Counted from the stretch's first letter, positions 9,103-19,474 are shown. The stretch is DNA of 64,000 nt from Patescibacteria group bacterium (GCA_025057905.1 JANWUX010000003.1:1-64000), one strand, 5' to 3'. The notes: generated by a model from the letters alone, not told the origin. Numbers and translations are program-made.

Positions 9103-10358
9103 CTTAAGTTAAAAATTGATCTCAAAACCTCAATTCCTTTAAAAAATAATTCTTTGTCAAAGTTCTCATTTGGCGCGTGGATATTGCTTTCTGGATTAAT
9201 AAATCCAATCAGAATCACTGGTTTTTTATAGAGACGGAAAAGAATTTCTGCGCTCGCTATAGACCCACCAGATCGATCAAACAAAACTCCCTTTTTAAAG
9301 TATTTTCGCAGGACTTGAGCTGTCTTTTTAATGAACTCATTGTCAAGATTGACATAGAGGGGATTGCTGCTATGAAAGATTTTTATTTCGTAGGCGATCT
9401 TTTTAGGTATTTGTTTTTTAATAAAATCAAGAACTAATTCTTGAATTTCTCTTGGGTCCTGATCTGGAACGAGGCGAAATGAAAATTTAACTGTTGCTTG
9501 TGAAGGAATGATTGTTTTAATTCCCTCTCCGGTAAAGCCAGCGACAATACCGTTGACGTCAAATGAAGGATAAATCTTCGCTTGAACCTCGCCTGATTTT
9601 TTTAATAGTTGAATTTCACCTTTAGAGATCTTTCTGACTTTATCGTAAAATCGCGGAATTTTGATTTTCAATCTAGTAGATTTAATCTTGGATAAAAGAT
9701 TGGCCACAATCTGAACTGGATTATCAACAAGATTGCCAAAAACACCAGAATGTAAGTCGTTCTCAGCGGTTTTAAGCTTTAACTCAAAACCAACAATTCC
9801 TCTTAAGCCATAAAAGATCTTCGCCGTCTCTTTATCTCTAACCTCCATATCAACAAGGTAAAAAGCATCAACATTCTTAATATCGTCATCTTTCTGAATT
9901 AATTCTTCAAAGTTTGGGCTCCCGATCTCTTCTTCACCTTCGAAAATAAAAATAAGATTATTCTTTAAGCTATTCGCCTTGACTAGCTCTCTAGCCGACA
10001 CCAAAAGTTGAAAGAGATGACCTTTATCATCAGCAATCCCTCGACCAAAATAACGATTATTCTTTTCACTTAGCTCAAAAGGAGGACTTTGCCAATCTTT
10101 CAGGGGGTCCTCGGGTTGAACATCATAGTGAGCATAAAAACATAAAGTTTTTGCCTTTGAGGCGATAGTTTTTTTTCCAATTAAAAGAGGCGAAGATTCT
10201 TTTTTTTGGTAAATATCAACCTTAAAATCAAGAGCCAAAAGCTCTTTCCTAATAAATTCGGCCGCTTTAAGCAGATGAGAAAATCTGTTTTTATCTGTTG
10301 ATACTGACTCAATCTTTATGAAGTCAGATAATTTTTTAAAAATCTCACTTCTTTGCAT
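9099..10358 (-). CDS. M20 family metallopeptidase (dipeptidase-like)
   Basis: LCFYAHYDVQPEDPLKDWQSPPFEL, GRGIADDKGH, FEGEEEIGSPNF, LVDMEV. Confidence 0.92.
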   Translation of the reverse strand: MQRSEIFKKLSDFIKIESVSTDKNRFSHLLKAAEFIRKELLALDFKVDIYQKKESSPLLIGKKTIASKAKTLCFYAHYDVQPEDPLKDWQSPPFELSEKNNRYFGRGIADDKGHLFQLLVSARELVKANSLKNNLIFIFEGEEEIGSPNFEELIQKDDDIKNVDAFYLVDMEVRDKETAKIFYGLRGIVGFELKLKTAENDLHSGVFGNLVDNPVQIVANLLSKIKSTRLKIKIPRFYDKVRKISKGEIQLLKKSGEVQAKIYPSFDVNGIVAGFTGEGIKTIIPSQATVKFSFRLVPDQDPREIQELVLDFIKKQIPKKIAYEIKIFHSSNPLYVNLDNEFIKKTAQVLRKYFKKGVLFDRSGGSIASAEILFRLYKKPVILIGFINPESNIHAPNENFDKELFFKGIEVLRSIFNLS

Positions 10359-10387
10359 TATAGGCTAAAAAATTATATCATAAGAAT

Positions 10388-11086
10388 ATGAGAGTCTGCC
10401 CTTCGATCCTTGAAAAAGAGGTAAGTCAATATTTTAAAAAAATTGAAAGATTAGCGAAATATTTTTCTTGGTTTCAATTAGACTTTACTGATGGAAAGTA
10501 TGTCCGCAACAGGACAGCATCAATTGATCGTTTTCTCATCGAGGTAGAAAATTATCATTGGAAGATAAAAAATCTCTATTTTGACTTTCACTTAATGGTT
10601 AATGAATATTCATCAATAATAGAAAAACTAGAAAAAACATCTACTTTTCTAAAAATAAAAAATGTTTTTATTCATTTCAATTTACTTCCTGACAAGTCTT
10701 TAATCAAAAAAAGGTATCATTTCAATGTAGGTTTGGTATTAAATCCCGAAGATAAAGTGAGTGTACTTGTCAAAAATTATGATTTAGGAAAGGTAGATAT
10801 TCTTCAAATAATGTCAGTTAAGCCTGGCCGGCAGGGAAATCCTTTTATTAAGGAAACTCTAGCAAAAATAGCTAAGCTAAGAAAGATCAATCCTAAAATC
10901 AAAATTTTTTTAGATGGTGGAATAAACGATAAAACGATTCATTTTATCCTTGATCAAAAGGACCGTCCAGATGTTATCTGTCCAGGAAGCTTTTTATCAA
11001 AAGTTAAAGATGACTATGAATTTAGCCACCGGGTTATTTTTTTGTTGGAAAAAACGAAGAGCAAGGAAATTTTGCCAAAATTATGA
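10388..11086 (+). CDS. Ribulose-phosphate 3-epimerase-like protein
   Basis: CPSILE, FQLDFTDGKYVRN, VKPGRQGNPFIKETLAKI, IFLDGGIND. Confidence 0.8.
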   Translation: MRVCPSILEKEVSQYFKKIERLAKYFSWFQLDFTDGKYVRNRTASIDRFLIEVENYHWKIKNLYFDFHLMVNEYSSIIEKLEKTSTFLKIKNVFIHFNLLPDKSLIKKRYHFNVGLVLNPEDKVSVLVKNYDLGKVDILQIMSVKPGRQGNPFIKETLAKIAKLRKINPKIKIFLDGGINDKTIHFILDQKDRPDVICPGSFLSKVKDDYEFSHRVIFLLEKTKSKEILPKL

Positions 11087-12327
11087 AAATTAAAAAAATT
11101 AAAGCTATTGAAATTCTTGACTCAAGAGGCCGACCGACCATTAAAACTTTTGTTTTTCTAGATAACAATGTCATTGCTGCCTCAGCGGTTCCCGCTGGTG
11201 CCTCTAAAGGTTTAAACGAGGCTTTGGAACTTAGAGATAACAATCAAAAGAGATATCACGGGCTGGGTGTTTTAACAGCAATCAAAAATGTCAATGAAAT
11301 CATTGCTCCAAGATTAATCAATCTCGATCTTAATGAAAACTCCTTTGAGAAAATTGACAAAATGATGATAGAGATCGATGGTTCTGAAAATAAGTCAAGG
11401 CTTGGCGCAAACGCGATTCTTTCTGTTTCACAAGCACTTCTTAAAAGTTACGCTCTTGGGTTAGGAAAACCTCTTTGGAAAATCATCAATGAAATCTACT
11501 TTCCGGAAATTAAACCAAAATTTCCTCGAATAATGGTCAATATCATCAACGGTGGCAAACACGCTAACTGGAATTTTGACATTCAAGAATTTATGATTGT
11601 TCCTATCAGTATCCTCCCTAGTCACTCAGTAAGAATCGCTGCTGAGATTTTTCACCAATTAGGCAAGAATTTAAAAAACAAAGGACTTTCAATCTTAGTC
11701 GGCGATGAGGGTGGTTACTCTCCCAATCTTTCTTCAAATGAAGAGGCATTTGAAGTTATCACCAAAGCCGCCTCTGATCTTGGCTATCAGAACAACCGAG
11801 ATTTTAACCTAGCGATCGACAGTGCCGCTTCTGAATTCTATGAAGAAGGTTCTTACTTTCTAAAAAAAGAAATGATAAAAATGACTGGCGATCAGCTAAT
11901 TAAATATTACCTAAATCTAAGAAAAAAGTATAAAATTCTTTCTTTCGAAGATCCTTTTGATCAAAAAGATTGGCAAAAATTCAGGAAGTTTACCAAAGTA
12001 ATTAACTCAATTGTCATTGGCGATGATCTTTATACTACCAATCCAAAGATAATTGAAAAAGGGATACAAGAGGAAATGACAAATGGTCTTTTAGTAAAAC
12101 CGAATCAAATAGGAACAATATGGGAAACAATTCAGGCAATTAAGTTGGCTCAAGGAAATAACTGGAAGATCGTCATCTCTCATCGCTCAGGAGATACAGA
12201 CGATGTTTTTATTAGTGATCTAGCCTTTGCCTGTGCTGCAGATTTTCTAAAAACTGGCTCAACCTGCCGAGGCGAAAGAGTGACTAAATATAACCGGTTA
12301 ATAGAAATTGAGAATCAGCTAAGCTAG
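11083..12327 (+). CDS. eno: Enolase
   Basis: AIEILDSRGRPT, VPAGASKG, NIINGGKHANW, GDEGGYSPNL, SFEDPFDQKDW, GDDLYTTN, SHRSGDT. Confidence 0.96.
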   Translation: MKIKKIKAIEILDSRGRPTIKTFVFLDNNVIAASAVPAGASKGLNEALELRDNNQKRYHGLGVLTAIKNVNEIIAPRLINLDLNENSFEKIDKMMIEIDGSENKSRLGANAILSVSQALLKSYALGLGKPLWKIINEIYFPEIKPKFPRIMVNIINGGKHANWNFDIQEFMIVPISILPSHSVRIAAEIFHQLGKNLKNKGLSILVGDEGGYSPNLSSNEEAFEVITKAASDLGYQNNRDFNLAIDSAASEFYEEGSYFLKKEMIKMTGDQLIKYYLNLRKKYKILSFEDPFDQKDWQKFRKFTKVINSIVIGDDLYTTNPKIIEKGIQEEMTNGLLVKPNQIGTIWETIQAIKLAQGNNWKIVISHRSGDTDDVFISDLAFACAADFLKTGSTCRGERVTKYNRLIEIENQLS

Positions 12328-12395
12328 AAACACAAGCTTGCAATATAAATCTAGAAAATATATCATCTTACTAAGTTTTAGAAGTCTAAACCAAA

Positions 12396-12992
12396 ATGAA
12401 AAAAAGAAAGTTAATCAGACTATTTATTTTAAGCTTTTTTTTTATTTATTTTTTTTATAACCCCCAGAGAATTTTTGGTCTAACTTTCGATCTTATTGGC
12501 CCAGAACGTGAACTAGTAAGAGGACAAGAAGCAAAGTTCACAATCAATGTCAACACTGAAAATAAGGAATATGATAAAGTTGAGGTGGGGATGAGATATG
12601 ATACTCAATTTTTACAGTTTCTCAATATCGTCCCCGGAAATACTTTTTCTTCAGTTACTTACTCACCTCTTGATTCAGGAAGATTCATTATCACCGGAAC
12701 AAACAATCCTCCATTCAAAGGATCAGGAGTCTTGGCATATGTCACTTTTAAAATCATCGCTTCCGCCCCAGGTTCAGCTCAAGTCTGCGCACTATTTGCC
12801 CCCCAAACACCTTCTCCTCAACCATCTCCTCAAACAACTCAATCTCCTCAAACAACTCAATCTCCGCCGTTAATCAGCCCAACTCAGTTGCCAAAATCTG
12901 GTGAAGCATCAAGTATGAATAAAAACTTTCTCTTTGGAAGCTTTCTTTTTGGTCTAGGCGGCCTTGGCTTTATAATCTTAAAGAAGATGTAA
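12396..12992 (+). CDS. Secreted cohesin-domain-like protein with LPxTG-like C-terminus
   Basis: Signal peptide; cohesin-like FTINVNTENKEYDKVEVGMRYDTQFLQFLNIVPGNTF...GSGVLAYVTFKI; Pro/Thr/Gln linker; LPKSG + TM + KKM. Confidence 0.7.
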   Translation: MKKRKLIRLFILSFFFIYFFYNPQRIFGLTFDLIGPERELVRGQEAKFTINVNTENKEYDKVEVGMRYDTQFLQFLNIVPGNTFSSVTYSPLDSGRFIITGTNNPPFKGSGVLAYVTFKIIASAPGSAQVCALFAPQTPSPQPSPQTTQSPQTTQSPPLISPTQLPKSGEASSMNKNFLFGSFLFGLGGLGFIILKKM

Positions 12993-13026
12993 AGAGACTA
13001 CATTTTCTTGGGAATACATTTAAAAA

Positions 13027-16000
13027 ATGAAAAAAGCAACAATTTTTTTTCTTCTTTTTATCTTTTCTATCTTTGTCATCTTTAGCAGAAACCTAAATGT
13101 CTATTCTCAAAATAACCCCTCCAATCAACAAAATCAAAGACTCCCGACTCCAACAATTCCTGTTGCCCATGGATGTCCTACAGAACTTGAGGGAGTCTAT
13201 CAGCTAAAAAATCAAAGTCGAGCGGCTCAGGGAATTGCTGAGATAGAGAAATGTACTACAAATTACCAAGAATTCCTTTCCAATCCGTACCTTTATCATT
13301 TCTGGACCCGAGATGAAGAAGTAACTATTGAAGGAAAAGCAAAAGAAAGAGCAAGGCAATTCATTTACTGGGTCATGAATAATCCGGGTATTGATAATCA
13401 CCCAGTTCTTTTCAAGATCTGGTCTTCTGCTAGAAATATTGCTTACTTACTTACTCTAGTAATCGCAGCAGTTTTAGGTCTTCTCATAATCATCAATCAG
13501 CGAACAAACTATGATACAGGAGTGAGAGTTCTGCCATCAACAATAAAAATCTTTCTCTCCCTTCTCTTCATAACTTTCTCAGCAACAATTGTTGTTTCTA
13601 TCATTCAACTTTCAGAGATACTGATGAAGTTTTTCATAGAGAATCTTGGGGGGAAGGATCTTTTCAATATTTATTTCAAAGGAAAAAGTGTCGAAGAAAA
13701 TTATTCTGATTTTTATGGAATAAAAGATCTCAATATCCCGGCTCAAGAGGCAGTAAGAACTCAGCTTTTTGTTTTAAAAATCACTGAGATCTCCTACTAT
13801 TTTTTGGGGATAATGATTATTTTGAGAAAAATTATTCTTTGGTTTCTACTCTTTGTTTCCCCTTTTTTACCGATTCTTCTGGTTTTGAACTTTGCCAAAA
13901 ACGTTGGCCTAATCTGGATCGGCGTTTTTTTTCAATGGGTTTTCTATGGTCCGCTATTAGCTCTGTTTCTTGGAGCGATGGCCCAGATCTGGCAAGCTGG
14001 AATTCCATTTCCCTTTGATTTTTCTAGAGTCGGTACCGCCATTGGCTATGTTTACCCAACAGCAACTAATATCCTTTGGGGCGGACCGGCACAGAATTTG
14101 AGCGAACTCAATAACGCAAATTATGTAGATACATTTGCAGAGTACATAATCAGTATTGTATTTATTTGGACAGCCGCCATTTTTCCTTGGTGGTTATTGA
14201 GAAGTTTTAGAGATTACTGCTGTGAAGGGATAAATTCCATAAAGAATCTTCTTCTCTCAAAACTTAACTCCCTATATCAGCAAATACCACCTGGCCCAAC
14301 TCTACCTCCTTCGCCCCCTTCCCTCAAAACTCCGATTCTAACAACAAAAACCTCTTTTGATTACGTTCCTTCATCAGTTAAGTCTTCGGTAGAAGAAAAA
14401 GTAACTAGGTTAGAAACTTTCGAAGAAATTAAAAAAACCAAAACCGAAGAGATCGCTTCCGTTCTCCAAGTAAAAGCAACTAGCCTGAAAGAAATAAGCA
14501 ATTTTGAAATTAGGAAAGAAAAAATTAAAGAAATTGGCTATCTAAAAAATCCAGCTCAAATCACTGACAAGAGAGAGAGACAAATGTTTATGAATATAAG
14601 ACTTGAACTTTCAAAGCGGGCCTTCAGCCAAGATGAATTAGCTCAAAGAATCATCAGCTCAATTTCCTACTCACCCTCTCAAAGAATTAAATACCAGGCC
14701 CGAATCTTGAGTTCATTGCCAAAACTAATTTCTTTGTCTCAGTTAGTTAGTCAGAAAGTAAAAATAACTCCTCATTATGTTGAAAAAATTAGCGCTTCTT
14801 CATTCAATTACTTCCTTTCCAATCCTAACAACCTAACCAAAATCTCTAACTCTCTAGGAATCACCAGCGACAATGTTAGAAAAGTTTTTGAGGTGTTTAG
14901 CAGAAATATTGATAGATCTCCTAAGGAGATTTTAAGTAAATTAATTCAAGAAACAAATCTAGAAAAAGAAAAGATAAGATCGGTGTTGGAGGAGTATATA
15001 AAGACTATAAAGTCTAGTCTCAAATTCTTAGAAGATACAGCCAATAACCTTAACGTCCAACCAAATCAATTAAAAAAAATATTAGAAACTCAAGTAGATT
15101 TGATAACTCAAGCTGATAATAACATTAACGAAGCGATATCTCTTCCTGAGGTAGACACTTATCAAAGAGAAGAAGCTTTTCCCTTAATCGAATCTCTCTC
15201 TTATCGGCTAAAAATTCCGCCTCAAACGCTGAATCAACTCTCATTTTCATCAATTAGTTACTTCCTTTCCAATCCTAACAACCTAACCAAAATCTCTAAC
15301 TCTCTAGGAATCACCAGCGACAATGTTAGAAAAGTTTTTGAGGTGTTTAGCAGAAATATTGATAGATCTCCTAAGGAGATTTTAAGTAAATTAATTCAAG
15401 AAACAAATCTAGAAAAAGAAAAGATAAGATCGGTGTTGGAGGAGTATATAAAGAGTCTCAACGAGGACCAAGAATTCATAGACAAAACCACAACGGCTCT
15501 TAATATAAAACCCGAAGAAGTGAAACAAAGTGTTAGCGAGCTAACAAGAACCGTAGCTGAACCTGAAAAGGCCATTGTTGAGAAGGAAACTTCTGTGTCA
15601 CCAAAAAGCGGTCTTATCGATGAGTATGAACAAGTAAAAAAAATGTGGCAAGATCAATATGAAAAAGGAGAGATTCCACAGATCGAGAATATTTTCTCAA
15701 GAACTGACTGGGTCGAAAAAGAGATTATAAAAATAACCAATACTCTAAACAAACTTTACTCTGACAATGAGCAATTAAAACAAGAAGGTTTAGAAGAAGT
15801 TGGCTACATTCTCCCCTTATTTATCATCAACAATCTTGACGGTGAGAAATTGGTTGTCTACCTAAAAGCCAAACTCGAGGCTGCCAAGACAGTAAAAAAC
15901 CTTCTTGAAAAGGAAAAAGAAATAACCGAAAAACTTAAAGCCAAAACCGAAAAAGTCCAAGTTCTTCGACGACAAAAAGAAGAACAAAAACAGAAAGAGA

Positions 16001-16029
16001 TGAGTATTGAAGAAGAAGGAAAAAATTAA
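13027..16029 (+). CDS. VirB6/TrbL-like polytopic membrane protein with long cytoplasmic repeat domain
   Basis: Signal peptide, several TM segments, proline linker, then long helical region with duplicated module. Confidence 0.6.
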   Translation: MKKATIFFLLFIFSIFVIFSRNLNVYSQNNPSNQQNQRLPTPTIPVAHGCPTELEGVYQLKNQSRAAQGIAEIEKCTTNYQEFLSNPYLYHFWTRDEEVTIEGKAKERARQFIYWVMNNPGIDNHPVLFKIWSSARNIAYLLTLVIAAVLGLLIIINQRTNYDTGVRVLPSTIKIFLSLLFITFSATIVVSIIQLSEILMKFFIENLGGKDLFNIYFKGKSVEENYSDFYGIKDLNIPAQEAVRTQLFVLKITEISYYFLGIMIILRKIILWFLLFVSPFLPILLVLNFAKNVGLIWIGVFFQWVFYGPLLALFLGAMAQIWQAGIPFPFDFSRVGTAIGYVYPTATNILWGGPAQNLSELNNANYVDTFAEYIISIVFIWTAAIFPWWLLRSFRDYCCEGINSIKNLLLSKLNSLYQQIPPGPTLPPSPPSLKTPILTTKTSFDYVPSSVKSSVEEKVTRLETFEEIKKTKTEEIASVLQVKATSLKEISNFEIRKEKIKEIGYLKNPAQITDKRERQMFMNIRLELSKRAFSQDELAQRIISSISYSPSQRIKYQARILSSLPKLISLSQLVSQKVKITPHYVEKISASSFNYFLSNPNNLTKISNSLGITSDNVRKVFEVFSRNIDRSPKEILSKLIQETNLEKEKIRSVLEEYIKTIKSSLKFLEDTANNLNVQPNQLKKILETQVDLITQADNNINEAISLPEVDTYQREEAFPLIESLSYRLKIPPQTLNQLSFSSISYFLSNPNNLTKISNSLGITSDNVRKVFEVFSRNIDRSPKEILSKLIQETNLEKEKIRSVLEEYIKSLNEDQEFIDKTTTALNIKPEEVKQSVSELTRTVAEPEKAIVEKETSVSPKSGLIDEYEQVKKMWQDQYEKGEIPQIENIFSRTDWVEKEIIKITNTLNKLYSDNEQLKQEGLEEVGYILPLFIINNLDGEKLVVYLKAKLEAAKTVKNLLEKEKEITEKLKAKTEKVQVLRRQKEEQKQKEMSIEEEGKN
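14808..15004 (+). repeat. 197-bp perfect direct repeat, copy 1
   Basis: Base-for-base identical to 15258-15454 (offset 450 bp). Confidence 0.97.
15258..15454 (+). repeat. 197-bp perfect direct repeat, copy 2
   Basis: Identical to 14808-15004. Confidence 0.97.
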
Positions 16030-16041
16030 AAATCAATTATC

Positions 16042-16797
16042 TTACTTCTTCTCAAAATGGAGTCGGACAATCGAGATCACTGTTCTTGAGCCTGCCTCAA
16101 GAAGCGGTGCCTGACCACCAATTCCTCCTTCCTCAGCTAAGATCATCGGTCTATAATAACCACCTTGGCTTTGGCCGTCAAACGACTCTACGATATTGGT
16201 AATCTTTCCAAGACTTATACCTAAATCACGAGATAATTTCTCGGCTTGGTCTTTGGCATTTTGAATTGCCTTTTCTCTTGCTTTTTCCCGGTATAACTCT
16301 GGCTTGTCAATCATAAATCTCACTCTTTGAATCTGATTGGCGCCGGAATCCATAAAGAGAGAGATTACTCTAGTTAGGAGTTGACTATCATTTTTGATTT
16401 TAACTTCAATTTGAGCGTTACCATTATATCCTGAGATAACATTGACATTATTTTCGTATTTGTAATTTGGATATATTGAATAATTAGTGGTTTTGATATC
16501 TTCTTTTTTAATTCCAATATCTCCTAAAGCCTTAATTATTTTATTATTGATTGAATCAAGTTTGTCTTTGGCCTCCTTGGCTGTTGGCTGATTGTCAACA
16601 ACGACACCAGCCTCAACGAAAGCAACATCAGGAACAACCTCAATTTTTCCTTCACCAACAACAACCAACTCTGACGATTGATTTTTAGTGGTGATCGTTA
16701 CTGGATAACTGATATCAAAAAACTTGATTAACCACAAAAGAACTACAATTAAAATAAAGAGAGCTAGCAATTTGAGACTGCTTTTAAAATAATTCAT
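16042..16797 (-). CDS. SIMPL-domain (DUF541) protein
   Basis: LVVVGEGKIEVVPDVAFVEAGVV, AKDKLDSINNKIIKALGDIGIKKEDIKTTNYSIYPNY. Confidence 0.88.
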   Translation of the reverse strand: MNYFKSSLKLLALFILIVVLLWLIKFFDISYPVTITTKNQSSELVVVGEGKIEVVPDVAFVEAGVVVDNQPTAKEAKDKLDSINNKIIKALGDIGIKKEDIKTTNYSIYPNYKYENNVNVISGYNGNAQIEVKIKNDSQLLTRVISLFMDSGANQIQRVRFMIDKPELYREKAREKAIQNAKDQAEKLSRDLGISLGKITNIVESFDGQSQGGYYRPMILAEEGGIGGQAPLLEAGSRTVISIVRLHFEKK

Positions 16798-16829
16798 AGC
16801 AAGAGTCTAAATAAATTGTAGATCAGACT

Positions 16830-17279
16830 ATGAAAATCGTCAACAAGAAATTTTATCGCGATTACCAGGAAATTGAGACTTTTGAGGCAGGAATTGTTTT
16901 AACAGGAAGCGAAGTAAAATCTGTTAGGAACAGAGCAATTAATCTAGAAGAATCATATGTCAAGATCTTGGCTGATGGGCTATATTTAATCAATGCCAAA
17001 ATTCCTCTCTATAAATTCAGTAATCACCAGCGAGATTATAATCCCACTCGATCAAGAAAGCTACTTCTTAAAAAAAAAGAAATTATAAGAATCGCCACCA
17101 AGGTTAAAGCCGGTGGATTGACAATTGTCCCAAAATCATGCTATACTAAGGGAAAGTTTTTAAAACTAGAAATAGCCATAGCTAAGGGACGCAAAGATAT
17201 CGAAAAAAGAAAGTTAGAAAAAAAGCGTGCTTTGATTAGAGAAAAGGAGAAAGAGGCTAAAGAGTTCTTAAAAAACTAA
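16830..17279 (+). CDS. smpB: SsrA-binding protein SmpB
   Basis: IVNKKFYRDYQEIETFEAGIVLTGSEVKSVRNRAINLEESYVKI ... GRKDIEKRKLEKKRALIREKEKEAKEFL. Confidence 0.96.
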   Translation: MKIVNKKFYRDYQEIETFEAGIVLTGSEVKSVRNRAINLEESYVKILADGLYLINAKIPLYKFSNHQRDYNPTRSRKLLLKKKEIIRIATKVKAGGLTIVPKSCYTKGKFLKLEIAIAKGRKDIEKRKLEKKRALIREKEKEAKEFLKN

Positions 17280-17285
17280 AGCCAA

Positions 17286-17655
17286 GGGGATGACAGGTCT
17301 CGATGGGAAAGGGCACTTTTATAAATCGCTGAAGCGCGTCTGTAGCGTTAAACAGAAAAAAATAAATGCCGAAAAGGCAAATTATGCTCCTTATGCTCGA
17401 TACGCTTACGCTTACGTTAACTAACCGGGCATAAGAGCTCTCTTTTTAGGTTTTCCGGTTAAACCTAAAAAGGGATAAACCAACCGGAAAAATCTTAAGA
17501 AAGTTTTCGGTCTTTCTTAAGATCCTTAAAAAAACCGACGGTCTAAAAAAGTTTGATTGTTTTCTTTTTTAGACAAAGATTAAAAACAATCTATCTTCAG
17601 CTAAAAATTTATAAAAGTGCTTTCTCAGACTCCGGTTCGATTCCGGACATCTCCA
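17286..17655 (+). ncRNA. ssrA: tmRNA
   Basis: 5' GGGGATGACAGGTCTCGATGGG, 3' CCGGTTCGATTCCGGACATCTCCA; acceptor GGGGATG pairs with CATCTCC; tag reading frame 17368-17424 (AEKANYAPYARYAYAYVN*); directly after smpB. Confidence 0.95.
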
Positions 17656-17716
17656 CTAAATTTTTAAGCTAGCTTAAAGGGGGTCGAAATTCAAGTCAAA
17701 TTTTCAAAGAAGATAA

Positions 17717-19471
17717 TTATTCAATCAGACCTCTTTCCTCATCCGAGGCAATCACTTGAAAACCGACATGAGAGTGACCTGCAAAAAACAAACCCTCGCC
17801 GACGCCACATTGAAGAAGAAAATGTTTTTCTCCGCTTGTTAGAAAGAAAACTTCAGCAATCTTCTCGACGGCCGCCGTTGACTGTTTTAGAATTATCTGA
17901 AGACTGGAATTTGTCAAAATCGCCTTGCCTTCATCGGTAGATAAAAAGTCCTCGACATCCTGAGTTATAGTTGTCAACCCCAGTTTATACTTCCTGGCCC
18001 TTTTTGCAAAAGAGTAAAGATAGGTACCCGAATCTTTTTGTTTTATCAGATACCAGGCTTCATCAACAACTAAAATTCTCTTTTTTTGATCTCGACGAAT
18101 CTTATTCCAAATGTAATCGAGGATAATGTACATTGCCACCGGCCTTAGATTCTCTTCCAGATCTCTTATTCCAAAGACGGTGAGTTGATTTTTTATGTCA
18201 AAATTTGAATGATGATTGAAAATTCCAGCAGCTGAACCAGCAATGAACTTTTCCAGCCGATCAGAAAGTTCTTTTGACTCCGGTGTCTCCATCCCAATGA
18301 GAATCTTGTAAAGATCCTCAAGTAGAGGCATCTCGTTGGCAAAGGTCTCTGGATCCTGGGTGATCCCTTTGGCTTTGTAAGTGGCCACCAAAGCCTTATC
18401 AAGAAGAGCGTCTTGAGAGGGCGTCAACTCTCCCATGATAACTCTCATCAGAGAATGAAGATCTAGAATTTTATTGGAAAGCTCATCCGGATTATCATTC
18501 GTCTTTTCGATATCAAAAGGATTAATTTTGTACTGAGAGGAGGGCGAAAAAACAATAAACTCACCCCCCATAGATCTGGCTAGTTTCTCATACTCATTTT
18601 CCGGATCAATGATGATTACTTCCACACCCATCATCAAAAGCCGAAGTGTTTCTAACTTAACTAGAAAACTCTTTCCTCCACCCGACTTCCCCAAGATCAC
18701 TGAGTTGGCATTTTCCAGGGTGAAGCGATCAAAAATAATAAGCGAGCCATCATGCTCATTAATTCCGTACAAAATTCCCTCATTTCGAGTCAATGAGGCA
18801 GTTGCGAAAGGGAAAGTCGTTGCCAGAGAAGTTGTGTCCATGTTGCGCCAAACACCAAGTTTATCGTAGAAAATTGGTAAAGTAGACTTAAATCCCTCTT
18901 CCATCTCCAACGTTGCCTGGCGAGCAATAATTAAGAGTGATGAAAGGACTGCATCAATTTCTTTTGTTAAGCGATTGAGCTCTTCTAAATTATCGGCTGG
19001 AATAGTGATATAAAAACCGAACTGAAAAAATCTTTCGGCGCCCTTTGCCAGCTCAGATTGAAGAGCCAGAGCATCATCCAAAGTCACTTGAATGGTTGGA
19101 TCAACGACTTTGCCGGCCCGAATTTCATTTTCTATTGTGGCTTCCATTTCAGCAATTTTCTTTTTCAAGTCTTCAAGAACTACCTTCGCCTCGGTTGGAT
19201 AAATAAACATCGAAATATATAGAGGATGATCAAAGGTAATCAGTGAATAGAGCCAGTTTGGCGATACATAACGAGGATAGCCAACCACGTACAAAGTTCG
19301 ATAATATTTGTCGTCAATCCTTAGGTGATTAAAATCAACCTCAACAAAGGAAGGAGCAATGATGTCTTTAACCGAGACCATCCCTCTAGCGATGTTGGAG
19401 ACTAAATGATTAATAATCTGAGACTTATTTGTGGAGGAATCTTTTTTGCTTGTTAAGTTAAAGAAAGCCAT
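17717..19471 (-). CDS. VirB4/TraC-like type IV secretion ATPase
   Basis: Walker A VILGKSGGGKSFLVKLE, VIIIDPENEYEKLARSMGGEFIVFSP, RILVVDEAWYLI, TITQDVEDFL. Confidence 0.88.
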   Translation of the reverse strand: MAFFNLTSKKDSSTNKSQIINHLVSNIARGMVSVKDIIAPSFVEVDFNHLRIDDKYYRTLYVVGYPRYVSPNWLYSLITFDHPLYISMFIYPTEAKVVLEDLKKKIAEMEATIENEIRAGKVVDPTIQVTLDDALALQSELAKGAERFFQFGFYITIPADNLEELNRLTKEIDAVLSSLLIIARQATLEMEEGFKSTLPIFYDKLGVWRNMDTTSLATTFPFATASLTRNEGILYGINEHDGSLIIFDRFTLENANSVILGKSGGGKSFLVKLETLRLLMMGVEVIIIDPENEYEKLARSMGGEFIVFSPSSQYKINPFDIEKTNDNPDELSNKILDLHSLMRVIMGELTPSQDALLDKALVATYKAKGITQDPETFANEMPLLEDLYKILIGMETPESKELSDRLEKFIAGSAAGIFNHHSNFDIKNQLTVFGIRDLEENLRPVAMYIILDYIWNKIRRDQKKRILVVDEAWYLIKQKDSGTYLYSFAKRARKYKLGLTTITQDVEDFLSTDEGKAILTNSSLQIILKQSTAAVEKIAEVFFLTSGEKHFLLQCGVGEGLFFAGHSHVGFQVIASDEERGLIE

Positions 19472-19474
19472 CGC

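Noticed and set aside
17663-17678. TTTAAGCT/AGCTTAAA palindrome after ssrA as a regulatory site
   Set aside because: Short AT-rich palindrome without a U-tract on the plus strand; may simply be part of a bidirectional terminator
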